38,104 nucleotides of DNA from Deltaproteobacteria bacterium (GCA_030668225.1 DAOUUI010000005.1:1-38104); one strand, 5' to 3'; positions 27,006-35,379 are shown, counted from the stretch's first letter. Numbers and translations are program-made. Notes: generated from the letters alone by a model not told the origin.

Positions 27006-27685
27006 GCGTGAAACGGACCGGCTCCTCTTCCCTTCGGATCGAAGGGCTCTACGGGGTCCTTGATCCCTCCGTTGTCACCCTCGACGCGAAGGATCCCGAG
27101 GAGGCGCTGGAAATCGCGGTTTCGGAGGCGCTTGCCGGAGGGTGCCGGATCATCCAGTACCGCGACAAGCACGCCTCTCCCCGGAAGGCATTCTCCCGGG
27201 CACGAAGGCTGGCCGGAATCTGCGGGAAAGCAGGAGCCCTCTTCGTCGTCAACGACCGCCTCGACGTAGCCCTGATGGCGGGGGCCGGCGGTTGCCACCT
27301 CGGGCAGGACGACCTCCCCATTCCGGAAGCGCGGAGACTTACCCCCCCGGGGTTCCTTCTGGGAACGTCGACGCACAACGTCGTCGAGGCACGGCAGGCG
27401 GAGCAGGACGGGGCGGACTACATCGGGGTGGGAGCGATCTTCCGGACGACGACCAAGGACGACGCCCTGGAACCCGGGGGCCCGAAGCTCGTCGCGGAGG
27501 TGGCGAGTTCCGTCTCCCTCCCCGCCATCGCCATTTCCGGAATTACCCGGGAGAACGTCCGGGAGGTAATCCGGGCGGGGGCATCCGGGTTCGCGGTGAT
27601 CTCGGACCTGTTCGGCGGCCCGGAGATCCGGGAGCGCGCCAGGGAGTTCCTGCGGATATGGGAAGAGGAAAAAAACCGGCGGTAA
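27002..27685 (+). CDS. thiE: thiamine-phosphate synthase
   Basis: A 227-residue TIM-barrel enzyme joining hydroxymethylpyrimidine pyrophosphate and thiazole phosphate to form thiamine phosphate. Motifs: GGCRIIQYRDKHASPRKAF (substrate loop, about 41-59), LFVVNDRLDVALMAGAGGCH, HLGQDDLP, then GVGAIFRTTTKDDA and PAIAISGITRENV. The ATG is preceded by AGGAGG five bases upstream, inside the end of ntrC. No TPP riboswitch is visible before it, and expression seems tied to the upstream operon. The thiD gene begins within its last 28 bases. Confidence 0.93.
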   Translation: MSVKRTGSSSLRIEGLYGVLDPSVVTLDAKDPEEALEIAVSEALAGGCRIIQYRDKHASPRKAFSRARRLAGICGKAGALFVVNDRLDVALMAGAGGCHLGQDDLPIPEARRLTPPGFLLGTSTHNVVEARQAEQDGADYIGVGAIFRTTTKDDALEPGGPKLVAEVASSVSLPAIAISGITRENVREVIRAGASGFAVISDLFGGPEIRERAREFLRIWEEEKNRR

Positions 27686-28500
27686 TCCTGGCCTTCGGGG
27701 GGTTCGATCCCTCCGGGGGGGCCGGGGTTGTAATGGACGCCAAGGCGGCGGGCGCGGCGGGCGGGTACGCCGTCGTCGTACCATCCTGCCTTGCGATCCA
27801 GACCACAACGACGTTCGACCGGATCGTTCCCCTGCCGCGCATCGCCCTGGAGCGATCGCTGTCCTGCGCCGCGGAAAGTTTCCGTCTCCGGGCCGTCAAG
27901 GTCGGGATGGTCGGTACACGCGCGGCCGCGGAAGCCCTGCTCCGCTTCCTCGCGAAACACAAGGGGTTGCCGGTCGTCCTGGATCCGGTGCTTCGGTCCT
28001 CCGCCGGCACGCCTCTCCTCGCGGGGAGCGCCCTGCCGGCCTATCGGAAGATTCTGGGCCTCGCAACGGTTCTCACACCCAACCTCCCCGAGATCGAGAA
28101 GATCCTCGACAGGACGGTAGGGGGATTCCGGGATGCCATCGCCGCCGCCCGGGACCTCTCCCTCGTGTCGGAAGCCTCGGTCCTGCTTACGGGTGGGCAT
28201 TTCCCCTGGCCGGGAAAACGCGGAGTCGATATTCTCTTCGACGGCGGATCGGTCACGCTGCTGCCGCCGGGGCGGACCTTCCTGCGACGCAACCCGCACG
28301 GCACCGGGTGCGCCCTCGCGTCGGGAATTGCCGCCCGGATCGCGGCCGGAGACCCTCTCCCGGAGGCGGTGAAGACCGCGAAATCGCTGTTGGAGAGGCA
28401 TGTCGCAGAAGGATTTCCCTCCGCGGAGGGGCGTTGGACCCTGGTCGCCTCCGACAGGACACCCCGCCCGGCGGGAAGATCCGGCAGGCGCCCGTCGTAG
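27658..28500 (+). CDS. thiD: hydroxymethylpyrimidine/phosphomethylpyrimidine kinase
   Basis: A 280-residue ribokinase-like enzyme phosphorylating HMP and HMP-phosphate, the substrate supplier for ThiE. Seen: AFGGFDPSGGAGVVMDAKA (N-terminal substrate motif), VVLDPVLRSSAGTPLL, LTPNLPEIEKIL, and the C-terminal anion hole NPHGTGCALASGIAA. The ATG overlaps thiE by 28 bases; GGGAG lies 12 bases before it. The reading frame continues upstream within thiE, but that part is out-of-frame shadow. It ends 55 bases from the convergent dnaB. Confidence 0.92.
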   Translation: MGRGKKPAVILAFGGFDPSGGAGVVMDAKAAGAAGGYAVVVPSCLAIQTTTTFDRIVPLPRIALERSLSCAAESFRLRAVKVGMVGTRAAAEALLRFLAKHKGLPVVLDPVLRSSAGTPLLAGSALPAYRKILGLATVLTPNLPEIEKILDRTVGGFRDAIAAARDLSLVSEASVLLTGGHFPWPGKRGVDILFDGGSVTLLPPGRTFLRRNPHGTGCALASGIAARIAAGDPLPEAVKTAKSLLERHVAEGFPSAEGRWTLVASDRTPRPAGRSGRRPS

Positions 28501-28544
28501 CCCACGGAAAGGGAATGATCAATCCGCCGGCACGATGCCGTGGG
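28501..28544. terminator. weak inverted repeat between thiD and dnaB
   Basis: CCCACGG (28501-28507) and CCGTGGG (28538-28544) can pair across a 30-base loop in the gap between the convergent genes. The loop is long and no T-tract follows, so the terminator call is tentative. Confidence 0.25.
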
Positions 28545-28555
28545 GATAGATCAAG

Positions 28556-29941
28556 CTAGTCGTAGTCCCGCGCCATGTCCTCGAAGCGGGTGTACTGGGC
28601 CAGAAAGGTGAGCGGGATGACGCCCATCGGGCCGTTGCGCTGCTTGCCGATGATGATCTCGGCGACCCCCTTCTTCTCCTCCGGGGTCTCGGCCTTGCTG
28701 TACATCTCCTCCCTATATATAAACAGAATTAAATCTGAATCCTGTTCTATCGCCCCTGATTCCCTCAGGTCGGACATCTGGGGCCGCTTGTCGATCCTGC
28801 TCTCCACTCCCCGATTGAGCTGGGAGATGGCGAGGACCGGGAGGTTGAGTTCCTTGGCCAGGGCCTTGAGCGACCGGGAGATTTCCGATATCTCCTGGAC
28901 GCGGTTGTCCTGGCCGCCCCGCGAAGACGACCCGCGCATGAGCTGGAGGTAATCGACGATGATCATCCCGATATTCTTGTCCTTCTTGAGGCGGCGTGCC
29001 TTTGCCCGCAACTCGATGGCGGAGAGGGTTCCGGAATCGTCGGTGTAGATCGGCGCCTCGGACAGTTTTCCCACGGAGGCAACGATCTTGTTGATCTCGT
29101 CCTGGGTCAGGTACCCGGTCCGAAGCCGCTGGAAATTGACCCGCGCCTCCGAACAGATCATCCGCAGGGCGAGCTGCTGGCGGCTCATCTCCAGCGAGAA
29201 GATCGCGACCGGGAGTCCGTTGCGGAGAGAGGCATGGAGGGCGACGTTCAGGCTGAAGGCCGTCTTCCCCATGCCGGGACGGGCCGCGATGACGACCATG
29301 TCGGACTTCTGGAATCCCGCGGTCAGCTGGTCGAGGTCGCGGAAGCCGGAGGGAACCCCGGTGATCAGCTCCTTCTTCTCGTAGAGCTTCTCGATCTCCT
29401 GCATCGCCTCCTTGCCCATTTCCGCCATCGAGTAGAAGGAGGGCTTGATTTTATCCTCGGCAATCGCGAAGATCGCCTGCTCGGTCTCGTCGAGAAAGTC
29501 ATCGACTTCGCCCACGCCCTGGAACGCGGAATTCGTGACCTGCTGGGCGACTGCGATCATCCTTCGGAGGATCGCCTTCTCCTTGACCAGCCTTGCGTAA
29601 TCCGCGACGTTCGATGTGGTGGGAATGTTGTTGATGAGCTCCGAGAGGTAGGAAAGCCCCCCCACCTCGTTCGCCACGTTCCGGGCGTTCAGGGACTCGG
29701 AAAGCGTCAACTGGTCGATCGCGCGGCCGCGCTCGTAAAGCTCCACCATCGTGGAGAAGAGCGTCCTGTGGGCGCCCTGATAGAAGTCGTCCGGGCGGAG
29801 GACCTCCACGACCTCGTTCATCAGGTCGTTGTTGAGCAGAACCGAGGCGAGCACTGCCTGCTCTGCCTCGAGGCTGTGGGGAGGAACCTTCAGGAGAGAG
29901 GGTTCCGCACCTCCGCGCGCCGTCAACCGCGGACCACTCAT
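28556..29941 (-). CDS. dnaB: replicative DNA helicase DnaB
   Basis: A 461-residue hexameric helicase that unwinds DNA ahead of the replisome. The N-terminal DnaG-interacting helical domain (SLEAEQAVLASVLLN, about 23-37) is followed by the RecA-like domain with Walker A ARPGMGKTAFSLN, FSLEMS, Walker B MIIVDYLQLMRG, and LAISQLNRGVE. No intein or insertion interrupts it. The ATG has GGAAGGGGG six bases upstream. It is the last gene of the rpsF-to-dnaB unit. Confidence 0.97.
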   Translation of the reverse strand: MSGPRLTARGGAEPSLLKVPPHSLEAEQAVLASVLLNNDLMNEVVEVLRPDDFYQGAHRTLFSTMVELYERGRAIDQLTLSESLNARNVANEVGGLSYLSELINNIPTTSNVADYARLVKEKAILRRMIAVAQQVTNSAFQGVGEVDDFLDETEQAIFAIAEDKIKPSFYSMAEMGKEAMQEIEKLYEKKELITGVPSGFRDLDQLTAGFQKSDMVVIAARPGMGKTAFSLNVALHASLRNGLPVAIFSLEMSRQQLALRMICSEARVNFQRLRTGYLTQDEINKIVASVGKLSEAPIYTDDSGTLSAIELRAKARRLKKDKNIGMIIVDYLQLMRGSSSRGGQDNRVQEISEISRSLKALAKELNLPVLAISQLNRGVESRIDKRPQMSDLRESGAIEQDSDLILFIYREEMYSKAETPEEKKGVAEIIIGKQRNGPMGVIPLTFLAQYTRFEDMARDYD

Positions 29942-29969
29942 GTCGACCCCCTTCCTAAAAGGATGGTCG

Positions 29970-30413
29970 CTATTCCGACACTACGCTTACCGGGACCTCG
30001 GGAACGATGTCCGTCCCCGCCTTGACTTTCACCTTGTACTCCCCGATCTGTTTGATCGGCTCGGAAAGCAGCACCGACTTCCGGTCGACGGGTACCCCGG
30101 CCCTCTCGAGCGCTTCGGCGATATCGCGCGACGTGACCGCCCCGAAAAGTTTCCCCTCCTCCCCCGCTTTCGCCGGGATGGTCAGGGACAGGGATGCGAG
30201 CTTCTCGCCCAGTTCCTCCGCTCCCTTCCGGGTTTTCTTCGCGCGGGCATCGATGACACGGCGATCGTGCTCGAGCGCCCGGAGGTTGCGCATGTTGGCC
30301 TGGACCGCCAGACGCTTCGGGATGAGGTAATTGCGGCCGTACCCGTCGGCGACCTTGATGACGTCACCGGCTTTTCCCAGGCTTTCGAAATCCTCCTGCA
30401 GGATCACTTTCAT
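29970..30413 (-). CDS. rplI: 50S ribosomal protein L9
   Basis: A 147-residue ribosomal protein with the typical N-domain (MKVILQEDFESLGKAGDVIK then RNYLIPKRLAV) joined by a long helix to the C-domain (GKLFGAVTSRDIAEAL). Length is normal. It follows rpsR with a 10-base gap and precedes dnaB by 28 bases. The ATG has AGGGGG seven bases upstream. Confidence 0.96.
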   Translation of the reverse strand: MKVILQEDFESLGKAGDVIKVADGYGRNYLIPKRLAVQANMRNLRALEHDRRVIDARAKKTRKGAEELGEKLASLSLTIPAKAGEEGKLFGAVTSRDIAEALERAGVPVDRKSVLLSEPIKQIGEYKVKVKAGTDIVPEVPVSVVSE

Positions 30414-30423
30414 CGGTTTCCCC

Positions 30424-30717
30424 CTACTTTACCTGCGTCGCCGTGAACGGCACCAGCGCCACGATACGTGCCTTCTTGATCTCCCCCGTCAGCTTGCGTT
30501 GGTGGGTCGCACACGCCCCCGAAATCCTGCGGGGAACGATCTTGCCCCGCTCGGAGATGAAGTGCTTGAGCAGGTACACGTTCTTGTAGTCGATCCGGAG
30601 GTCCTTCTCCGCGCAGAACCGGCAGAACTTTTTCCGGACGTACCGTCTTCTCGGGCCGCCTCCGGGCCCTCCCGCGGGCCTTCCCGGGCCGGACCTCGGT
30701 CTCATTGGGGTGCTCAT
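30424..30717 (-). CDS. rpsR: 30S ribosomal protein S18, cysteine-containing form
   Basis: A 97-residue S18. The core runs from about residue 26 ([13 protein letters not shown]) through [19 protein letters not shown] to the C-terminus. The pair CRFC together with CATH provides three Cys and one His, the pattern of the zinc-binding C-plus form; many bacteria carry a C-minus version. The first 25 residues are a Gly/Pro/Arg-rich extension not found in short S18 proteins. S18 partners S6 in the small subunit platform. Confidence 0.95.
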   Translation of the reverse strand: MSTPMRPRSGPGRPAGGPGGGPRRRYVRKKFCRFCAEKDLRIDYKNVYLLKHFISERGKIVPRRISGACATHQRKLTGEIKKARIVALVPFTATQVK

Positions 30718-30750
30718 CGTTTTCCTGTCGCCTCCTGAAGTTGGTTCTCG

Positions 30751-31152
30751 TTAAAACGGAATGTCGTCTTCCTGGGCGTCCGTCGGCTGGGCGCCCGGGT
30801 CGCCTTCGACCGGTGCCCCGCCTCTTTGCCCTCCCCCGAGGAACTGGACCCCCCCCGCTACCACTTCGATCTTGCTCCTTTTTGTCCCTTCCGACTCCCA
30901 GCGGCGCTGGCGAAGGCGTCCCTCCACGAGCACGGGGCGGCCCTTGGAAAGATACTCCGCGCAGGTTTCTCCCAGTTTCCCGAAGGCAACAACGTCGAAA
31001 TAGGACACCTCTTCCTTGGGCTCATTATTCTGCTTGTACCGTGAGTTGACCGCAATGGAAAAACTGGTCACCGACAGGCCGGAAGGAAGGTACCGGATCT
31101 CCGGATCGCGGACCAGGTTCCCTGCGAGAATCACCCGGTTGAAGGCAACCAT
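30751..31152 (-). CDS. ssb: single-stranded DNA-binding protein
   Basis: A 133-residue SSB: OB fold in the first 105 residues (FNRVILAGNLVRDPEIRYLP, later YFDVVAFGKLGETCAEYL), a short Gly/Pro/Gln linker, and the acidic tip EDDIPF that recruits repair and replication partners. The linker is shorter than in E. coli. Its position between rpsF and rpsR is the order best known from Firmicutes and is also found elsewhere. Confidence 0.96.
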   Translation of the reverse strand: MVAFNRVILAGNLVRDPEIRYLPSGLSVTSFSIAVNSRYKQNNEPKEEVSYFDVVAFGKLGETCAEYLSKGRPVLVEGRLRQRRWESEGTKRSKIEVVAGGVQFLGGGQRGGAPVEGDPGAQPTDAQEDDIPF

Positions 31153-31167
31153 CTGTCCTCCTTCCCC

Positions 31168-31578
31168 CTATGTGGAGGGCGGTTCGTCCGCAGGCGCGGA
31201 GGTCCCGGGAATCTCCCCGTTGCTCTCTCCACCGGTCTCCTCCCCGGAAGGGGCCTCCTCCGCAGCCGGCTCCGCAGCGGCCGGTTTGACCTCGAAATCC
31301 ACGCGGGACGTCAAGTGGCGCATCACGCCGTCGAAAATCTTGATGTTGCGCTCTACCTCCTCCACCACTCCACGCTCCCCGGAGTAGATCAGAAAGGTGT
31401 AATACGCATTGTGCGTCTTCCGGATCGGGTAGGCAAGTTTCCGGATTCCCCAATCGTCCTGCTTGAGAATCTCCCCCTCGAACGAAGCGATTATCCCCTC
31501 GATCTTGGTGAGAAATTCCTTGCGCCGGTCCTCGGGGAGTTCCGGATCGAACAGGATGGCGGTCTCGTACTTTGTCAT
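31168..31578 (-). CDS. rpsF: 30S ribosomal protein S6
   Basis: A 136-residue S6. The ferredoxin-like core (MTKYETAILFDPELPEDRR, then RKLAYPIRKTHNAYYTFLIY) ends near residue 97. The remaining 40 residues are an Ala/Glu/Pro/Ser-rich acidic tail, longer than the core family and probably disordered; E. coli S6 also carries an acidic end that is glutamylated. The start is the ATG with AGGAGG ten bases upstream; a TTG three codons earlier is too close to the ribosome site. Confidence 0.95.
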   Translation of the reverse strand: MTKYETAILFDPELPEDRRKEFLTKIEGIIASFEGEILKQDDWGIRKLAYPIRKTHNAYYTFLIYSGERGVVEEVERNIKIFDGVMRHLTSRVDFEVKPAAAEPAAEEAPSGEETGGESNGEIPGTSAPADEPPST

Positions 31579-31597
31579 CGTACCCAAGCCTCCTTTC

Positions 31598-31665
31598 GGC
31601 TCATCGAGCCCCCGGTCTTAAGCCGGGGGCAAGGAGTATGTCTCCTGCCGTCCCTTTTTCAGGGA
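31598..31665 (-). promoter_or_regulatory. hairpin-rich leader of rpsF
   Basis: Four perfect hairpins follow one another between the pth stop and the rpsF ribosome site: TCCCT/AGGGA (31665-31651), AGGAG/CTCCT (31646-31632), GCCCCCGG/CCGGGGGC (31630-31608) and GGCTC/GAGCC (31610-31598). The last two share three bases and cannot both form fully. The final one abuts the AGGAGG of rpsF. Autoregulation by the S6:S18 complex through the rpsF leader is known in bacteria; whether this is that motif is inferred from position only. Confidence 0.5.
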
Positions 31666-32279
31666 GGTGGTGCCGCGCGACGAGCGTTCCAGCTCGTCGA
31701 CGCCTTGTCAAACCCTTCCCGGAGGATGTCCGTGACAGCCTCCGCAGCGGAGGAAACTCCGCCTCTGAACCGGTCCTGCAACTCCTCCGGGACCGGGCTT
31801 AGAACGAAATCAGACGGATCGACACCCTCCGGGGGCCGACCGATTCCGACGCGAACCCGCAGGAACTCCCCGGTACCGAGTTCCTCCTTGAGCGAACGGA
31901 GGCCGTTGTGCCCCCCCGTACCGCCTCCCCGCTTCAGCCTCACGACACCCAGGGCAAGATCCAGATCATCGTGAAGGACAACGAGGTCTTCGGGAGACCC
32001 CGCGAAGCTCCCGTAGACGGGCGCCACGGCCCGTCCACTGAGATTCATGTAGGTCCTCGGCTTGCCGAGGAGAACCGTCGCCCCCTCCACCAGCCCTACT
32101 CCGACCTCTGCCTCCCCGGAAGACCGAAGGCGGATGCCGGCGGAGATCGCCAGGAGATCCACCGCCAGGAAGCCTGCGTTATGAAACGTCCCCGCGTACC
32201 ACCGGCCGGGGTTCCCGAGCCCGAACACAAGACGCGAAGGGACGGGGCTACTTCTCCTCTTCCTCAGGTTCCGCCACAC
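31659..32279 (-). CDS. pth: peptidyl-tRNA hydrolase
   Basis: A 206-residue hydrolase that recycles peptidyl-tRNAs released from stalled ribosomes. Key residues: FGLGNPGRWYAGTFHNAGF (catalytic His in FHN), KPRTYMNLSG, VVLHDDLDLALGVVRLKRGG and GGHNGLRSL. The only convenient start is a GTG 17 residues before the conserved VFGLGNPG, giving a longer basic N-terminus than usual; it overlaps the end of rplY by 32 bases. Codons between it and the conserved core offer no other ATG, GTG or TTG until the core itself. Confidence 0.92.
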   Translation of the reverse strand: MWRNLRKRRSSPVPSRLVFGLGNPGRWYAGTFHNAGFLAVDLLAISAGIRLRSSGEAEVGVGLVEGATVLLGKPRTYMNLSGRAVAPVYGSFAGSPEDLVVLHDDLDLALGVVRLKRGGGTGGHNGLRSLKEELGTGEFLRVRVGIGRPPEGVDPSDFVLSPVPEELQDRFRGGVSSAAEAVTDILREGFDKASTSWNARRAAPPP

Positions 32280-32916
32280 TGGCGCCTTCCGCCGCTTCCG
32301 TTGCCACCGCCGCCGCCTCCTCGGTCGCCACGCTTACGACCTCCTCGACCCTCGGGGCATGGACGGCAACGATGGTGGTCCTCGTGTCCTTCTCCAGGGG
32401 ATGGACTCCCTCGGGGAACGTCACGTCCTCCAGGTGAAGGGAATGTCCGATCTCGAGGGGCGTGACGTCCACCTCCAGGAACTCCGGCACGTTTTTCGGC
32501 AGGCATTCGACCTCGAGGCTGCGGGTCACCTGCTCGACGACGCCTCCCTGCTCGATCCCGACCGCCTTTCCCTTGACGCGGATGGGCACTTCGATGCGGA
32601 ACTTCTTCCCGAAGGCGACCTCGTAGAAATCGACGTGTATGACCCGGTCCGTCCGGGGGTTCGTCTGGATCTCCTTGATGACCGCATACGACTCCTTCGC
32701 CTCTGTCTCGTCCTGCACGTTCAAACGGACGATGACAGCCCCCCGGCGGGCGACGCTCAGGAACTTTTCCAGATCCCGGCGATTGAACTCGATCGAACGG
32801 CTTTCCAGACCCTTCCCGTACATGACCCCGGGAACCTTTCCCAGGAAAAGCACTTTCCGGGCAGCTTCTTTTCCGGACCCATGGCGGCGAACCGCCGTCA
32901 ACTCCATCATGGCCAT
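32248..32916 (-). CDS. rplY: 50S ribosomal protein L25 (Ctc form)
   Basis: A 222-residue L25/TL5/Ctc protein binding 5S rRNA. The N-terminal L25 domain (about 5-95, ending VIHVDFYEV) is followed by the TL5 C-terminal beta domain (EVPIRVKGKAVGIEQGGVVEQ starts it) and an Ala/Glu/Val-rich acidic tail of about 30 residues. The ATG has GGGGG eight bases upstream; two further ATGs follow within four codons. It sits 14 bases after prs, in the usual prs-rplY-pth order. Confidence 0.95.
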   Translation of the reverse strand: MAMMELTAVRRHGSGKEAARKVLFLGKVPGVMYGKGLESRSIEFNRRDLEKFLSVARRGAVIVRLNVQDETEAKESYAVIKEIQTNPRTDRVIHVDFYEVAFGKKFRIEVPIRVKGKAVGIEQGGVVEQVTRSLEVECLPKNVPEFLEVDVTPLEIGHSLHLEDVTFPEGVHPLEKDTRTTIVAVHAPRVEEVVSVATEEAAAVATEAAEGASVAEPEEEEK

Positions 32917-32930
32917 TTCGTTATCCCCCG

Positions 32931-33866
32931 CTACACAAAGAGCGAACTCACAGAATCGTTAAAGTGGATCCGCTTGATGGCTTCCCCGAGAAGACCAGCC
33001 ACCGAGAGGACCTGGATCTTCTTGCACGCCGCTTTTTCCCCCAGGGGGATCGTGTTGGTGACCACGAGCTGCTCGATCCCGGACTTCTCCAGGCGATCGA
33101 TCGCCGGGCCCGACAGGACAGGGTGGGTGGCGCAGGCAAACACCCGCTTCGCCCCGCTCTCGCGCAGCGCGTTGGCCGCCTGGACCATCGTCCCCGCCGT
33201 GTCCACCATGTCGTCCAGTATTACAGCCGTTTTCCCGTCGACTTCGCCGATGATGTTCATCACCTTGGACTCGTTGGGCCCCGCCCGCCGCTTGTCAATG
33301 ATCGCCAGCGTGGCGTTCAGCCGCTTGGCGAAGGCTCGCGCCCGCTCCACTCCCCCCGCGTCGGGGGATACGAACACGATGTCGTTGTCCCAGTTCTCCT
33401 TGATGTAATCGAGCATCACGGGAGCGGCATACAGGTGGTCGACGGGAATATTGAAGAATCCCTGGATCTGACCCGCGTGCAGGTCCACCGTGAGAACCCG
33501 GGAAACGCCGGCCGCCGTCAGCATGTCCGCCACGAGCTTGGCGGTAATCGGTGCGCGGGGAAGCACCTTCCGGTCCTGCCGCGCGTATCCGTAGTAGGGG
33601 ATGACCGCCGTGACCCTCTTGGCGGAAGAGCGCTTCAGGGCGTCCATGAGGATGAGAAGTTCGACCAGGTGGTCGTTCACCGGGGGGCAGGTCGGCTGTA
33701 CGATAAAGACGTCCACCCCCCGGACATTCTCCCCGATGTCGACGTTGATCTCCCCGTCGCCAAACCGCTTTACCACCGCGGCCCCCATGGGAATGGAGAG
33801 AAAGGCGCAGATCTCCCTGGCCAGATCGATATTCGCGTTGCCCGTAAACAGCTTGAGCCTGGTCAC
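32931..33866 (-). CDS. prs: ribose-phosphate pyrophosphokinase
   Basis: A 311-residue enzyme making PRPP from ribose 5-phosphate and ATP for nucleotide, His and Trp synthesis. Signatures: [18 protein letters not shown] (about 33-50), [26 protein letters not shown] and the PRPP loop [14 protein letters not shown]. The start is GTG with AGGGG seven bases upstream; an overlapping ATG is out of frame. A near-consensus promoter lies about 50 bases upstream, so prs heads the transcript through dnaB. Confidence 0.97.
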   Translation of the reverse strand: MTRLKLFTGNANIDLAREICAFLSIPMGAAVVKRFGDGEINVDIGENVRGVDVFIVQPTCPPVNDHLVELLILMDALKRSSAKRVTAVIPYYGYARQDRKVLPRAPITAKLVADMLTAAGVSRVLTVDLHAGQIQGFFNIPVDHLYAAPVMLDYIKENWDNDIVFVSPDAGGVERARAFAKRLNATLAIIDKRRAGPNESKVMNIIGEVDGKTAVILDDMVDTAGTMVQAANALRESGAKRVFACATHPVLSGPAIDRLEKSGIEQLVVTNTIPLGEKAACKKIQVLSVAGLLGEAIKRIHFNDSVSSLFV

Positions 33867-33913
33867 ACCATTCCCCTGCTCGGAAAACCGTCCGATGAAT
33901 TAAAGAAAAAGCT

Positions 33914-33941
33914 ATTATACCGATTGGCAGTGCCTTGGCAA
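33914..33941 (-). promoter_or_regulatory. strong promoter of the prs-to-dnaB unit
   Basis: On the minus strand TTGCCA (33941-33936), a 16-base spacer and a perfect TATAAT (33919-33914). It lies between the tRNA 3-prime end and prs, with transcription expected near 33907. Confidence 0.8.
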
Positions 33942-33955
33942 GGGGAAAACGGAAA

Positions 33956-34029
33956 TGGCTGGGAGGGAAGGGGTCGAACCTTCACTAGAGGCTCCAAAGG
34001 CCCCTGTCCTGCCGTTAGACGACCTCCCA
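33956..34029 (-). tRNA. tRNA-Gln (anticodon TTG)
   Basis: A 74-base cloverleaf on the minus strand: acceptor TGGGAGG pairs with CCTCCCA, the anticodon stem GGGGC/GCCTC encloses the loop CTTTGGA with anticodon TTG (reads CAA/CAG), the T-arm has GGTTCGACCCC, and the 3-prime CCA is encoded. The initial T opposite A is usual for bacterial tRNA-Gln. It lies between spoVG and prs, as in Geobacter-type genomes. Confidence 0.95.
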
Positions 34030-34135
34030 GCGCAACGTACCCGGACCATCTTCCCCCGCACCGAACCCCCGCGCGAGGGCCTGCCGCCGGGCCGGCCGGA
34101 TGCCTCCGGAACGGAAGACGCGGTCCGTGAGAATG

Positions 34136-34420
34136 TTAACGGGCCAGTGCAAGACCGTCAAGCCTCTGGATCTCGCGCTCGTATTCCCGCAGCACCGCCT
34201 CCTCGATCATCTGGCGTGTCTCGTTGTTCAACGGGTGCGCCGTGTCGCGGTACGTTCCGTCCTTTTTCTTCTTGCTGGGCATCGCCACGAACAGCCCGCT
34301 GTTGCCGTTGATGACCTTCAGGTCCCGGACGACGAAGCATCCGTCGAAGACAATCGTGGCGTATCCCTTCAGCTTCTCGTCCTCGGCCACGGGATAGACC
34401 TTCACCTCGGTGAGCTGCAT
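34136..34420 (-). CDS. spoVG: SpoVG family RNA/DNA-binding regulator
   Basis: A 94-residue SpoVG. The conserved stretch LKGYATIVFDGCFVVRDLKV (18-37) and GLFVAMPSKKKKDGTYRD (42-59) are intact. Named for a sporulation phenotype in Bacillus, it is a site-specific nucleic-acid-binding regulator also found in non-sporulating bacteria, so it does not imply spore formation here. The ATG has GGAGGGGG upstream. It follows ispE with a 21-base gap, the usual neighbour. Confidence 0.95.
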   Translation of the reverse strand: MQLTEVKVYPVAEDEKLKGYATIVFDGCFVVRDLKVINGNSGLFVAMPSKKKKDGTYRDTAHPLNNETRQMIEEAVLREYEREIQRLDGLALAR

Positions 34421-34441
34421 CTTCCCCCTCCTCTCCCGCCA

Positions 34442-35293
34442 TCATATGTTGCAGGCGACAAAAACCCTCCGCCCCTTCCCGTTCTCCAGTGTTTTTTCCG
34501 CCCTGCGCGCATCCTTCTCGCTCCGAAACAGGCCGAACACCGCGGAGCCGCTCCCGGAGAGACCCGCAGCCTCCGCCCCCGCTTCCCGCAGCTCCCTCTT
34601 CATGCCCGGAATGTCCGGCCGTTCTTTCTCCCAGACGCTCTCGAAATCGTTTTCCACGGCAGAGACCAGATCACCCCACTCCCGAAAAGAAGGGGGCTCC
34701 TCTCTCCCGGGAGGGTCGCCCGCGTCCCGCCCCAGCCTTTCGAACCCTTCCCGCGTCGGTAGCCCGAACGGGGGCTTGACGATCACCGCGTAGAAAGGAA
34801 CGTTCCATTCGACCGGCGTCAGAACGTCTCCGAACCCCTCCACGAGGGCCGGGCGCCCAAGCGTGAAGAACGGGACGTCCGCCCCGACAGCGGCCGCGAT
34901 GGAGAGAAGCGTCTCCGGGGAGAGCGACTTCCCGGTCAGGGCGATCAGGCCCTTCAGTGTGGCTGCCGCGTCGGAACTGCCTCCTCCCAGGCCCGCCTCC
35001 GGGGGGATGGTCTTGCGGATCCGGATACGGATCCCTCCCGGGACGCCCGCCCGGCCCCGAAAGAGGACGGCTGCCCTGTGGCAACTGTTCCGCGCGTCTC
35101 CGGGCACAGCGGGGTCGGAAACCTCCACGGTGATGTCCGCTAAGGTTTCCTCCACGGTGACCTCGTCGTAGAGGGATACCGGAACCATGACCGATCGTAT
35201 GTTGTGGAGTCCGTCGGGACGTTTCCCGAAAACCCGGAGGGAGATGTTCAGCTTGGCCGGGGCGAGGAAAGAAACTGCCGAGGATGCGTTCAC
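34442..35293 (-). CDS. ispE: 4-diphosphocytidyl-2-C-methyl-D-erythritol kinase
   Basis: A 283-residue GHMP kinase of the non-mevalonate isoprenoid pathway. N-terminal PAKLNISLRVFGKRPDGLHN (12-31) carries the conserved Lys and His, the ATP loop is PPEAGLGGGSSDAAATL, and GLSGSGSAVFGLF lies at the C-terminus. The start is GTG with little ribosome-site support (GGGCAT). Transcription probably begins only about 26 bases upstream from the promoter listed here. Confidence 0.93.
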   Translation of the reverse strand: MNASSAVSFLAPAKLNISLRVFGKRPDGLHNIRSVMVPVSLYDEVTVEETLADITVEVSDPAVPGDARNSCHRAAVLFRGRAGVPGGIRIRIRKTIPPEAGLGGGSSDAAATLKGLIALTGKSLSPETLLSIAAAVGADVPFFTLGRPALVEGFGDVLTPVEWNVPFYAVIVKPPFGLPTREGFERLGRDAGDPPGREEPPSFREWGDLVSAVENDFESVWEKERPDIPGMKRELREAGAEAAGLSGSGSAVFGLFRSEKDARRAEKTLENGKGRRVFVACNI

Positions 35294-35325
35294 ACTATGC
35301 CCATTTCAAACAGTGTTTTTATTTC

Positions 35326-35354
35326 ACCCTACTATCCGCCTCCCCCTTTGTCAA
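35326..35354 (-). promoter_or_regulatory. promoter upstream of ispE
   Basis: On the minus strand a perfect TTGACA (35354-35349), a 17-base spacer and TAGGGT (35331-35326). The -10 keeps the important first T, second A and last T. It lies between the clpB stop and ispE and may serve ispE, spoVG and the tRNA. Confidence 0.6.
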
Positions 35355-35361
35355 GACATCC

Positions 35362-35376
35362 GCGGCATGCAGCCGC
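35362..35376 (-). terminator. short hairpin after clpB
   Basis: GCGGC and GCCGC pair around a five-base loop, three bases after the clpB stop. No T-tract follows, so termination would be inefficient or rely on Rho. Confidence 0.3.
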
Positions 35377-35379
35377 CCC

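Noticed and set aside
34030-34135. Possible promoter or small gene between tRNA-Gln and spoVG
   Set aside because: GC-rich sequence without recognisable boxes or a coding frame; nothing could be supported.
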